Positions 1 to 5,882 of a stretch of 6,158 nucleotides of DNA are shown here, piece after piece; the first letter of the stretch is position 1; every line of letters begins with the position of its first letter. Under the pieces are notes generated by a model. The model was given only the letters and a program-made list of their open reading frames with translations. It was not told the DNA's origin and did no database searches. A program made the position numbers and the translations under genes. Source of the stretch: a bacterium (GTDB lineage: Bacteria; BMS3Abin14); assembly GCA_029210545.1 (NCBI GenBank), contig JARGFV010000131.1, positions 1 to 6,158 on the forward strand. The letters are read 5' to 3'.

Positions 1-124
1 GGAGGAAGGATAAGGAAGTTGGCCTTCACGAGGGGGAGGAAGGATAAGGAAGTTGGCCTTCACGAGGGGGAGGAAGGGTAAGGAAGTAAGCCTGCATGAG
101 GGGAAGAAGAATATGGAAAGTAGC
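1..124. repeat. 34-bp tandem repeat array, at least three copies
   Basis: Positions 1-34 and 35-68 are identical 34-bp units that begin GGAGGAAGGATAAGG and end TTCACGAGGG. Positions 69-102 are a third unit with five substitutions (unit positions 10, 20, 21, 26 and 29). A fourth, strongly degenerate unit can be followed from about 102 to 124. The unit length is not a multiple of three and no ribosome binding site or reading frame runs through it, so it is not a coding repeat. There are no spacers, so it is not a CRISPR. The array reaches the window edge and probably continues to the left. The pattern (identical copies outside, decayed copies inside) fits a minisatellite growing by slippage. 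Confidence 0.9.
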
Positions 125-394
125 TGCTTTATGCTCCCAATGACCCGTCTTCGTCCTACGGACTACGCCATGGCAGGCAAGTGTGGGCGTCCCCTATCGA
201 CTATCCCCAATTGCCCCTCGCCTAGCGTCTGCTCTTCTCCCACGCTCCCATGCCGTTCCCATGGCCGCTCTTCCCCCGTATCACCGCGTCTCCTTATCAG
301 GGCTTCCCGGTTGTTCGCTCAGTCGCTTCGTCGCCTCGTCGAAAGTTCACCTCTGGACTCTGGACTCCCTGTCCGCCGTAGTTAAGCCAAAGGC
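125..394. other. Gene-free, repeat-rich region downstream of iorB
   Basis: No credible gene is present. Open frames across this stretch have no ribosome binding site and their translations are low-complexity Ser/Pro/Arg sequence. The plus strand is pyrimidine-rich at about 185-300 (runs such as CTCTTCTCCC and TCTTCCCCC). Around 188-210, read on the minus strand, are GGGGATAGTC and AGGGGACGCCC. From memory these resemble words found near REP/IS200-like transposase remnants in related genomes, but no transposase is here. Two hairpin repeat copies (149-167 and 351-418) lie inside it. No rho-independent terminator with a T-run is visible for iorB. Confidence 0.6.
149..167 (-). repeat. Short hairpin repeat, copy A
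   Basis: On the minus strand the sequence is CGTAG, TCC, GTA, GGA, CGAAG. This is a small stem-loop (AGTCC against GGAC with a 3-nt loop) framed by CGTAG and CGAAG. The same frame, CGWAG then a hairpin then CGAAG(G), recurs at 377-404, 4832-4849 and 5928-5945. Membership in the family rests on that short core, so this copy is the least certain after the 4832 one. Confidence 0.5.
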
Positions 395-418
395 TTAACG
401 AAGGAGGATGGCCTCTGG
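351..418 (+). repeat. Dispersed hairpin repeat, copy B, overlapping the iorB 3' end
   Basis: The element starts with a 7-bp tandem word (CTCTGGACTCTGGACTC). It continues with CCTGTCCGCCGTAG, a perfect hairpin (GTTAAGCC at 381-388, loop AAA, GGCTTAAC at 392-399), then CGAAGGAGGATGGCCTCTGG. The outer bases 371-374 and 406-409 can also pair, giving a longer imperfect stem. The copy at 5914-5970 shares the TGGACT tandem, CCTGTCCGCCG and the CGAAGG-GGATGG tail in the opposite orientation. The iorB stop codon (395-397) lies inside the hairpin. There is no T-run after the stem, so a classical terminator is not supported. Confidence 0.8.
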
Positions 419-1009
419 ACTGATTTGTTCCCATCCCAGGGAGAAAGCTTTGAGATTCACATCCACAAATTTCGCAGGCATGTTCCTGCGTATGGTCTCC
501 TCCCATACCTCCCGCTGGACCGGCAGGTATCTGGCCAGGAGCCCCATGAGAACGACGTTGGCCGTTTTCTTTTCCCCAGCCTTTGCGGCCAGGGCCTCCC
601 CCTCCACGACATCGAGTTGGAAACCGGCAGAACGGATCCGGTCAAGGGCATCGAAGGGATACGGCTCCTGCCCCACCTGGGAAGTGTAGGACAGGATGGC
701 CCGGTTATCAGCCAGGACCCGTGCCCCGTGTATCATCCAATCCAGGCTCCTGAGAGTCTCCGCCATTTCGAATCCCACGAGGATGTCGGCCTCTCCCTTG
801 GCGATGAGGGGGGAATACACCTTTTCACCGAACCGGACGTGGGAGACCACCCGGCCTCCCCGCTGGGCCATCCCGTGCACCTCGCTCTTTTTCACCTCGT
901 ACCCTGCCTCGAGGAGAACGCGGGACATCAGTTCGCTGGCCAGGATGGTCCCCTGCCCTCCCACACCCACCATGAGGATGTTCGCGGGCCGATCCGAACC
1001 GCCGATCAT
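395..1009 (-). CDS. iorB: Indolepyruvate:ferredoxin oxidoreductase, beta (gamma-domain) subunit
   Basis: 204 residues, the usual size of IorB. It is the small subunit of indolepyruvate:ferredoxin oxidoreductase, which with IorA oxidatively decarboxylates aryl pyruvates to aryl-acetyl-CoA in the cytoplasm and reduces ferredoxin. The family's N-terminal glycine motif GVGGQG is at residues 15-20, and the conserved SEVHGMAQRGG at 42-52 is characteristic of the 2-oxoacid oxidoreductase gamma domain. I chose the ATG at 1009: it overlaps the iorA stop as ATGA, and GGGAG sits 6 nt upstream. A GTG at 1039 would add ten Arg-rich residues and is less likely. The last eight or so residues (SPEAILLR) and the stop codon are read from a dispersed repeat element, so the natural C-terminus may have been altered. 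It is the last gene of the operon. Confidence 0.95.
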   Translation of the reverse strand: MIGGSDRPANILMVGVGGQGTILASELMSRVLLEAGYEVKKSEVHGMAQRGGRVVSHVRFGEKVYSPLIAKGEADILVGFEMAETLRSLDWMIHGARVLADNRAILSYTSQVGQEPYPFDALDRIRSAGFQLDVVEGEALAAKAGEKKTANVVLMGLLARYLPVQREVWEETIRRNMPAKFVDVNLKAFSLGWEQISPEAILLR

Positions 1010-2772
1010 TTCGCTCTCCCGACGGCGTCGAACTTGCACACCTGGAAACAGAGGTCACAGCCCGTGCACTCACCGGTGTCGATAACCGGTTTGTTATCCG
1101 GTGAGGCGTCTTTCCTGGCAATGGCCGGGCACCCCAACCTCAGGCACATCCCGCAATCGGTGCACTTCTCCCCGTCGATGCAGTACGGGTCCTCCCGCTT
1201 GACCGGCCTGTTTGTCATGAGCATGCACGCGCCCTGGACCACGATGACCGATGGTGCATCCTTGTGAAGCTCCTCATCGAGGACGGTGCGGATCTCATCC
1301 AGGTCATAGGCGTCCACGAAACGCGGCTCCGGTATTCCCAGACCTCCGAGGAGCTGTTTCCAGTCCACCTGTTTAGTCCGGTTTCCGCCGGCGTCGAACC
1401 CGCTGCCCGGGTGGTCCTGACGTCCTGTCATGGCTGTCGTGTAGTTGTCCAGGATCAGGATGGTGGCCGGGATGTTGTTAAAGGCCATATTGAGGACACC
1501 GCCCATTCCGCTGTGCAGGAAGGTGGAATCCCCGATCACTGCCACGACCTTGCCGTGTTCTTCCGGCATGACCGCCTCGATGCCCACCGCCTGGTTGACT
1601 CCGGCACCCATGCACAAGGTCGTGTGGATCGCCGCAAGGGGTTGTGAAACGGCGAGGGTATAACATCCGATGTCACCTGCCACGAAGGTTTTTTTCCTGC
1701 TCAGGATGTGAAAGATGCCCCGGTGCGGGCAGCCGACGCACATGACCGGCGGGCGTGTCGGAACATGGGGCAGGTGGTCCATCTCCCGGGACAGGGCGGC
1801 CCCTTCCATCCCGAGGGCCCTCTTAACCGTCCCCGCGTCGATCTCCCCGAACCTGGGGATGAGAGATTTGCCTTCGCACTCGATCCCCAGGAACCGTACC
1901 CACTCCTCCAGGTGCGGTTCGAGTTCCTCGACGATGACGATACGGTCACAGCCGGCCGCGAAATCCCTGATGAGCTTTTCCGGAAGGGGGAATACCAGGC
2001 CGAGCTTGAGGATCGATGCGCCAGGCACCGCTTCCTTGACATAGTTGTAGGAGATTCCCGAGGTGATGATCCCCAGTTCCCGGCTCCCCTTCTCCACCGT
2101 GTTGAAGGAACAGCTCTCCGCGTAACCGGCTATCAGGCCGATCTTTTTTTCGAGTTCACGGTGCTTGATCCTGGCGTTGGCGGGAACCATGACGTATTTT
2201 GAGGGGTCCTTGATCAGCCCCGGTTCGACGGGGCTCTTTTCCCCGGGTTGTTCAGAAAGCTCCACGAGAGACTTGCCGTGGGATATCCGGGTCGTGGTCC
2301 TGACGAAAAACGGGATGTCGAACCGCTCGCTCAAGGCGAAGGCCTCACGGGTATAATCCATGGCCTCCTGGCTGTCCGCGGGCTCGAGCATGGGGACCCG
2401 GGTAAATGACGCGTACCGCCTGTTGTCCTGCTCGTTCTGTGACGAATGAAGCTCGGGATCATCAGCGGTGATGATCACCATCCCTCCCCTTATACCGGTA
2501 TAGGCCAGGGTAAAGATGGGATCGGCGGCCACGTTGACCCCCACGTGCTTCATGGCGGCGAGGGTCCGGTGCCCGGCATAGGAAACTCCGCTGGCCAGTT
2601 CCACTGCGATCTTCTCGTTGGGGGCCCAGAGTGCTTTCGTCAAGCCTGTCTTTGCGATGTTCTCAAAAATTTCCGTGCTGGGAGTGCCCGGGTATGCGGT
2701 GGCGAGGGAGATCCCCGCTTTGATGGCGCCTTTCGCGATCGCTTCGTTACCGGAGAGCAGAACGCGGCTCAA
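1006..2772 (-). CDS. iorA: Indolepyruvate:ferredoxin oxidoreductase, alpha subunit
   Basis: 588 residues, full length for IorA. It is the catalytic thiamine diphosphate and iron-sulfur subunit. The order is an N-terminal pyrimidine-binding domain (LLSGNEAIAKGA at 5-16, AYPGTPSTE at 26-34), a middle domain, the signature CVGCPHRG at 345-352, and the diphosphate/Mg-binding region GDSTFLHSG (414-422) with DNYTTAMTG (442-450). The C-terminal 2x[4Fe-4S] ferredoxin domain has Cys 537, 540, 543, 548 and 569, 572, 575, 579. The start is a TTG at 2772-2770. No nearby ATG fits, the protein begins as family members do, and AGGA lies 6 nt upstream. TTG overlaps the TGA stop of the TPR gene (TTGA), and the iorA stop overlaps iorB (ATGA), so translation is probably coupled. 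Known IorA acts on transaminated Phe, Tyr and Trp; the substrate here is inferred. Confidence 0.96.
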   Translation of the reverse strand: MSRVLLSGNEAIAKGAIKAGISLATAYPGTPSTEIFENIAKTGLTKALWAPNEKIAVELASGVSYAGHRTLAAMKHVGVNVAADPIFTLAYTGIRGGMVIITADDPELHSSQNEQDNRRYASFTRVPMLEPADSQEAMDYTREAFALSERFDIPFFVRTTTRISHGKSLVELSEQPGEKSPVEPGLIKDPSKYVMVPANARIKHRELEKKIGLIAGYAESCSFNTVEKGSRELGIITSGISYNYVKEAVPGASILKLGLVFPLPEKLIRDFAAGCDRIVIVEELEPHLEEWVRFLGIECEGKSLIPRFGEIDAGTVKRALGMEGAALSREMDHLPHVPTRPPVMCVGCPHRGIFHILSRKKTFVAGDIGCYTLAVSQPLAAIHTTLCMGAGVNQAVGIEAVMPEEHGKVVAVIGDSTFLHSGMGGVLNMAFNNIPATILILDNYTTAMTGRQDHPGSGFDAGGNRTKQVDWKQLLGGLGIPEPRFVDAYDLDEIRTVLDEELHKDAPSVIVVQGACMLMTNRPVKREDPYCIDGEKCTDCGMCLRLGCPAIARKDASPDNKPVIDTGECTGCDLCFQVCKFDAVGRAK

Positions 2773-3500
2773 AGCGTTTCCTTGTCGATGACACCCAAAG
2801 TTGCCAGCTTCTTTACTGCCCGCAGGCCGAAAACCGAATCAGGGTATTCGGACAGGATCTCCCGGTAAAGGTTCACTGCGGCCTCCTTGTTGCCGGAGAT
2901 CTCCTGGCACCTGGCGATATCGATCGCCAGCACGGCCTTCATGTCACCGCTGATCCGGTCCCTCAACTGGGAATAGACCCCGATGGCCTGGTTGTACTCC
3001 TCCATGGCCTCGTAGCTGCTGGCCAGCAGGTATGATCCGTTGACCTCGCTCACCAGATCCGGGTTCCTGGTTCGAAGCTCCTCGACTGCGGTGGCGGCCT
3101 CCGTATACCTTCCCAGCTTGTACAGCACGCTGGCCTTGTAAAGAGAGGCCGATTGACCCTGCGCCATGTCGGCGTACCCGGATGCCACCTCGTCGAACCC
3201 TTCCAGGAGCTGTCCGAGGTTCATCTTGTCCAGTTCGGGATCCTCGGAAGGTATCTGGTAGATCGTATTCTGGTATAAAACCAGCGCCATCGATAAAGCC
3301 TTGTTGGCAGCTTCCTCCCTCTCCGATCTCATCCACATGATGCCGAGGACCATGATGAGGATAAACAGTGCCGCGCCGGCAGTGTATACGATCGTGTTGA
3401 CACGTTCCGTTAACCAGTTGGCCAGGGTTTTCTGGTCGGCGATGATCTCCTGGGGTGTAGGCCCCTGTTTGCCTGCCTTCCTGCGCTTGATGTAGCTCAT
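2769..3500 (-). CDS. Membrane-anchored tetratricopeptide-repeat protein
   Basis: 243 residues. A basic N-terminus (MSYIKRRKAGK) and a short helix precede one hydrophobic segment at about 37-57, which looks like a signal anchor. The rest is helical with TPR-like repeats at roughly 118-150, 155-186 and 190-223 (LYKLGRYTEAATAVEELR, YEAMEEYNQAIGVYSQL and EISGNKEAAVNLYREIL are typical). The layout resembles the YfgM-like Tpr_21 group of periplasmic, translocon-associated proteins, but I cannot assign it to that group from sequence alone. The start at 3500 has GGAGGGG 4 nt upstream. The frame stays open to 3818, but that extension runs antiparallel-free through the PHP gene in another frame and has no support. 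The stop overlaps the iorA TTG, which is notable because TPR proteins are not a standard part of IorAB. Confidence 0.85.
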   Translation of the reverse strand: MSYIKRRKAGKQGPTPQEIIADQKTLANWLTERVNTIVYTAGAALFILIMVLGIMWMRSEREEAANKALSMALVLYQNTIYQIPSEDPELDKMNLGQLLEGFDEVASGYADMAQGQSASLYKASVLYKLGRYTEAATAVEELRTRNPDLVSEVNGSYLLASSYEAMEEYNQAIGVYSQLRDRISGDMKAVLAIDIARCQEISGNKEAAVNLYREILSEYPDSVFGLRAVKKLATLGVIDKETL

Positions 3501-3525
3501 TTTACCCCTCCGAAGTTGATTGAAT

Positions 3526-3562
3526 CTAGGAGTCTGAGTGTGGTTCCCAGACAGACTCCTAG
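3526..3562 (-). other. 11-bp perfect stem-loop between PHP gene and TPR gene
   Basis: CTAGGAGTCTG at 3526-3536 is the exact reverse complement of CAGACTCCTAG at 3552-3562, with a 15-nt loop. The PHP stop codon (TAG, 3561-3559) is in the first arm of the transcript, and the TPR ribosome binding site begins 15 nt after the second arm. No T-run follows, so a full terminator is unlikely. It may act as an mRNA stability element, a partial attenuator or a processing site within the operon. Confidence 0.7.
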
Positions 3563-4215
3563 CCGGTGATCTCTTCGAGCAGTTTTTTTCCATTGTTAAA
3601 AACGTCGTCGATCTCATTGGCGACAATTCCCGCTCCCATGAGGACAGCCCGTGCATACTGAACGGTGACCAGGTCTCCAGGACCGTGGGCATCGGTCCCG
3701 AACAGGAGCCGCGCACCCGCCTGGAGCGCCATCCTGGCCACATGACCGTTGGCCGATGAGTGCCCTTTTCGGGCGGTGATCTCAAGGTGGACCCCGTTCT
3801 GAGCGGCCGCGGCGGCATCCTCTTCGGTCAACAAACCTGGATGGGCAAGGATATCGACATCCGGACACCGGACTGCCGCGGCGTTGGTGCCGGGTGCCAC
3901 CGGTTCGGTGATCGTCTCACCGTGCACGATGACGAGACGGGCACCTGTTTCCCTGGCCCTCGCAGCCACACCGGGAATCCGGCCAGGCGGGACGTGGGTG
4001 ATCTCCACCCCTGGGATAACGATGATCCCCATCTCGTCAGCCCAGGACGCGGCAGCCGTAACTGCCCTGCGAATCAGGTCCTCGAGGTTGGACTCGTCAC
4101 CGTGGTCGGTGATACCGATGGCCCTGTAGCCGGCCGCCTGTGCCCGCCTTATGAGTTCAGAGGGAAGGAGAACTCCATCGCTGGCAAAGGTGTGGGTATG
4201 CAGGTCGATGATCAT
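3559..4215 (-). CDS. PHP-domain metal-dependent phosphoesterase
   Basis: 218 residues, a stand-alone PHP (polymerase and histidinol phosphatase) domain. The family's metal-binding motifs appear in order: HTHT at residues 6-9, TDHG at 36-39, GVEI at 69-72, His98 (VHGE), HPG at 125-127 and GTDAH at 173-177. These residues are expected to bind a two- or three-metal centre that hydrolyses phosphoesters. No polymerase, helix-hairpin-helix or other domain is attached, so it is not DNA polymerase X or III alpha. The length is near that of YcdX-like or histidinol-phosphatase-like proteins, but the substrate cannot be told. The start MIIDLHTHT is standard; AGGAA lies a rather long 10 nt upstream, directly after a 10-bp stem-loop. 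It is 58 nt upstream of the TPR gene and is probably the first gene of the ior operon. Confidence 0.9.
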   Translation of the reverse strand: MIIDLHTHTFASDGVLLPSELIRRAQAAGYRAIGITDHGDESNLEDLIRRAVTAAASWADEMGIIVIPGVEITHVPPGRIPGVAARARETGARLVIVHGETITEPVAPGTNAAAVRCPDVDILAHPGLLTEEDAAAAAQNGVHLEITARKGHSSANGHVARMALQAGARLLFGTDAHGPGDLVTVQYARAVLMGAGIVANEIDDVFNNGKKLLEEITG

Positions 4216-4231
4216 GATTTACGAGTTCCTG

Positions 4232-4261
4232 GCAGCGTGTCGGGAAACCGTGACACGCTGC
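4232..4261 (-). promoter_or_regulatory. 10-bp stem-loop abutting the PHP ribosome binding site
   Basis: GCAGCGTGTC at 4232-4241 is the exact reverse complement of GACACGCTGC at 4252-4261, with a 10-nt loop. In the minus-strand transcript it lies in the 5' leader, and its second arm ends 1 nt before the AGGAA ribosome binding site (4230-4226). No T-run follows on either strand, so it is not a simple terminator. The position suggests a 5'-end stabiliser, a protein-binding site or control of translation. It could also be a DNA operator. The function is inferred from position only. Confidence 0.6.
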
Positions 4262-4371
4262 GTAAAAGTTTGTCGGAAAAACGCTTATAATATTTTTTCT
4301 TAATATCAACCGATGATAAAGTAGTCGTTGAAGATGGTAAGTCACTGTTAACACATAGAATCGAATTTTCC

Positions 4372-4400
4372 TAAATATCACAAAGGGTTGGATGTTACAA
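4372..4400 (-). promoter_or_regulatory. Weak candidate promoter for the PHP-TPR-iorAB block
   Basis: On the minus strand, TTGTAA (4400-4395) and TATTTA (4377-4372) are separated by 17 nt, within the AT-rich gap upstream of the PHP gene. The hexamers match the sigma-70 consensus only partly (about 4/6 and 3/6). In AT-rich DNA such a pair can arise by chance. It is the best-spaced pair I could find there. Confidence 0.22.
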
Positions 4401-4504
4401 GCGGAGCCCGAAATCCGCGTATTCAGTTGGCAGTAGCCAGATAAAGCTTCCACCCCATATCGGTCCAGGGCGGGATCTTAATATCATCTGCACTGATGTT
4501 TTTT

Positions 4505-4529
4505 CTGATCACTGATTACTGAATTACTG
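4505..4529. repeat. Short degenerate ACTG-spaced repeat
   Basis: The word ACTG recurs at 4511, 4518 and 4526 with similar AT-rich linkers (GATT, AATT), a period of 7-8 nt. The stop codon of the 84-residue gene (4524-4526) lies within it. It looks like a small slippage-derived repeat similar in character to other low-complexity tracts in this window. Confidence 0.4.
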
Positions 4530-4778
4530 TTCCTCCGGTATCACACAGATGATGCTGGATTTGTTGATCGCAACAAAAGGAACCTTAAGCGGGGGGCGCT
4601 CCCTGGTCCGTATCTCCACCTGGGTGAGGTGTATAAACGGTTTTTCGTCGTTGAGAACGTCCGTTTCCCTCTGGTTGGCGCTCATCCTGTGTATAAAACC
4701 GGCGAACTCCCTTTGCTCTGTGACGACGAGGACCCTGGATCTGGTTCCTTCCATGGGATTCTGACTGCTATTCTCCAC
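4524..4778 (-). CDS. Small conserved-looking protein of unknown function (84 residues)
   Basis: 84 residues starting with GTG at 4778-4776; AAGGGGG lies about 7 nt upstream, a strong ribosome binding site. An ATG at residue 9 (4754) is a weaker alternative without such a site. The protein has no signal peptide or membrane segment. After a polar N-terminus it alternates short hydrophobic strands: SRVLVVT (14-20), EFAGFIHRM (24-32), DVLNDEKPFIHLTQVEI (40-56), then VPFVAINKSSIICVIPEE (66-83). This suggests a compact beta-rich fold. The pattern, including FIHLTQVEI and VPFVAINK, reminds me of small uncharacterised proteins (DUF6812-like), but that is recollection, not a search result. It stands alone between the epimerase and the PHP operon and could share the epimerase transcript (147 nt apart). 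Confidence 0.7.
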   Translation of the reverse strand: MENSSQNPMEGTRSRVLVVTEQREFAGFIHRMSANQRETDVLNDEKPFIHLTQVEIRTRERPPLKVPFVAINKSSIICVIPEEQ

Positions 4779-4821
4779 TTTTACACCCCCTTCATAAATT
4801 TTTCTTCTCTGTTAAACCCTG

Positions 4822-4895
4822 CTTGCCAGGCCGAAGCTTTATGCGAAGGCTGGTGGAGCGGCCTTAAACCGGCGGCACTGTGGTTAATCAGCCTT
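4822..4895. repeat. Structured spacer with hairpin repeat-like core, copy C
   Basis: The core CGAAGCTTTATGCGAAGG (4832-4849) has the same frame as the core at 5928-5945 read on its other strand (CGAAG, short spacer, CGAAGG), followed by a similar GGTGG-type tail. A second layer of structure overlaps it. AAGGCTG at 4846-4852 pairs with CAGCCTT at 4889-4895. Inside, TTAA and CC (4864-4870, one bulged A) pair with GGTTAA (4882-4887). This lies between the epimerase stop and the small gene, so in the transcript it is a long structured leader or spacer. I tested it by eye against common riboswitch consensus words and found no convincing match. Confidence 0.5.
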
Positions 4896-4925
4896 TGTCG
4901 CTCTTATCTGGACTGTCCTTTATCA

Positions 4926-5882
4926 TCACGGCGCGGTTTCATTTAACCAACTGGTGAAAAGCCGGATCCCCTCTTCCATGGGGACCGTCGGGTCGTATCC
5001 CAACATGTTGCGCGCTTTTTCTATATCCGCATAGGTGACCGGTACATCACCGGGCTGATCGGGCCTGTGAACCTTTTCAACCGGACGACCGAGGTTTCCC
5101 TCGAGCATGGATATCATTTCTAAAAGCGCGACTGTTCTTGATTCACCAAGGTTGAAGATCTCATAGCCATGCGGCTTGTCGAGAGCCAGGCAGATCCCGT
5201 CCACGATGTCTGAAACGTAAGTATAATCCCGCCGGCTCGATCCGTCGCCGTAAACCGTGATCGGTTCCCCGCGGAGTATCTTCCGGGCGAACAGGTGGAT
5301 GGCCATTTCAGGCCTCTGCCGGGGACCATAGACGGTGAAGAACCTCAAGCATGAAAACGGTATCCCGTACAGGTGGTGATAGGTGAAACAGATCTGCTCA
5401 CCGGCAAGTTTGGTAGCCGCATAGGGGCTGACCGGGCGGTTCAGGACGTCCTTCTCGGAAAAGGGCACCTTGTCGTGGACACCGTAGACCGACGAGGAAC
5501 TGCCGAAAAGGAAGTTCCCCACAGGGTGATCTTTCACAGCTTCGAGAAGGACGGTGGTCCCTTTGATGTTCACGTCGTTGTACTGGTTGGGATATTGCAG
5601 AGATGGCCGTACCCCGGCCATGGCAGCGAGGTGGATCACGGCATGGGGTTTGAACCTGGAAAATATCTCCTTTACCAGTTCCTCGTCACGGATATCCCCT
5701 TCCACAAGGGTATAGTCGGGATTATCCAGAACCGCCTTTATGTTCCCTCGTTTAATGGAAGGGTCGTAGAAATCGTTGAAGTTGTCCAGGGCCAGGACCT
5801 CACGCCCCTGGTCCACCAGCCTTTCACAAAGGTTAGAGCCGATGAATCCGGCGCCTCCCGTCACAAGAATCCGGTCAGGCAT
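4926..5882 (-). CDS. NAD-dependent sugar-nucleotide epimerase (UDP-glucuronate 4-epimerase-like)
   Basis: 318 residues from the ATG at 5882, full length for the extended short-chain dehydrogenase/reductase family. The NAD-binding Rossmann motif GGAGFIG is at 9-15, with Asp33 placed to bind the adenosine ribose. The catalytic set is Ser at 128-131 (SSSSVYG), Tyr154 and Lys158 (YAATK). FNDFYDPSIKR (35-45), LAAMAGVRPSL (85-95) and LRFFTVYGPRQRPEMA (179-194) resemble UDP-glucuronate 4-epimerases (CapI/LpsL type). A UDP-glucose or other UDP-sugar 4-epimerase remains possible. The likely role is supplying UDP-galacturonate or a related sugar for surface polysaccharide. The start is set by GGAGGGG 5 nt upstream and by the conserved N-terminus; the frame stays open to an ATG at 5924, but those 14 codons come from repeat DNA and an inverted copy of the gene's own start. 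The start codon sits in the loop of a perfect 22-bp inverted repeat. Confidence 0.92.
   Translation of the reverse strand: MPDRILVTGGAGFIGSNLCERLVDQGREVLALDNFNDFYDPSIKRGNIKAVLDNPDYTLVEGDIRDEELVKEIFSRFKPHAVIHLAAMAGVRPSLQYPNQYNDVNIKGTTVLLEAVKDHPVGNFLFGSSSSVYGVHDKVPFSEKDVLNRPVSPYAATKLAGEQICFTYHHLYGIPFSCLRFFTVYGPRQRPEMAIHLFARKILRGEPITVYGDGSSRRDYTYVSDIVDGICLALDKPHGYEIFNLGESRTVALLEMISMLEGNLGRPVEKVHRPDQPGDVPVTYADIEKARNMLGYDPTVPMEEGIRLFTSWLNETAP

Larger units (their letters stand above)
4216..4523 (-). other. AT-rich intergenic region upstream of the PHP-TPR-iorAB block
   Basis: 308 nt with no convincing gene. It is clearly more AT-rich than the flanking genes, especially at 4262-4400, as expected for a promoter region driving the downstream operon on the minus strand. 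It contains a 10-bp stem-loop next to the PHP start (4232-4261), a 5-bp stem GCGGA/TCCGC at 4401-4418, and ACTG-spaced short repeats at 4505-4529 that run into the end of the 84-residue gene. A 98-codon open frame starting at a GTG at 4453 overlaps the PHP start and has no good ribosome binding site. Confidence 0.6.

Noticed and set aside
1-124. CRISPR array
   Set aside because: Units are directly abutting 34-bp tandem copies with no unique spacers, and no cas genes are nearby.
53-398. Plus-strand open frames at the left edge (110 and 71 codons)
   Set aside because: They run through tandem and hairpin repeats, lack ribosome binding sites and give low-complexity peptides.
371-409. Rho-independent terminator of iorB
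   Set aside because: The hairpin is real but no T-run follows it on the minus strand, and it belongs to a dispersed repeat.
1010-1039. GTG start for IorB, ten residues longer
   Set aside because: The ATGA overlap with iorA and GGGAG 6 nt upstream favour the ATG at 1009.
425-1267. 280-codon plus-strand open frame opposite iorB and the end of iorA
   Set aside because: It is a mirror of GC-rich codon use in the real genes. It has no plausible ribosome binding site, and the opposite strand encodes clearly conserved protein families.
3501-3818. N-terminal extension of the TPR protein frame by 106 codons
   Set aside because: It overlaps the PHP gene in another frame, its translation is low-complexity, and the ATG at 3500 has a strong ribosome binding site followed by a typical anchor sequence.
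4286-4291. Perfect TATAAT on the plus strand
   Set aside because: There is no -35 element at proper spacing and no plus-strand gene downstream for it to serve.
4157-4453. 98-codon minus-strand open frame covering the gap upstream of PHP
   Set aside because: It starts with GTG without a well-spaced ribosome binding site and overlaps the PHP gene start out of frame; the composition is that of AT-rich spacer.
4779-4925. Riboswitch (c-di-GMP-I or other) upstream of the 84-residue gene
   Set aside because: The spacer is structured, but I could not match the conserved core of any riboswitch class I know.
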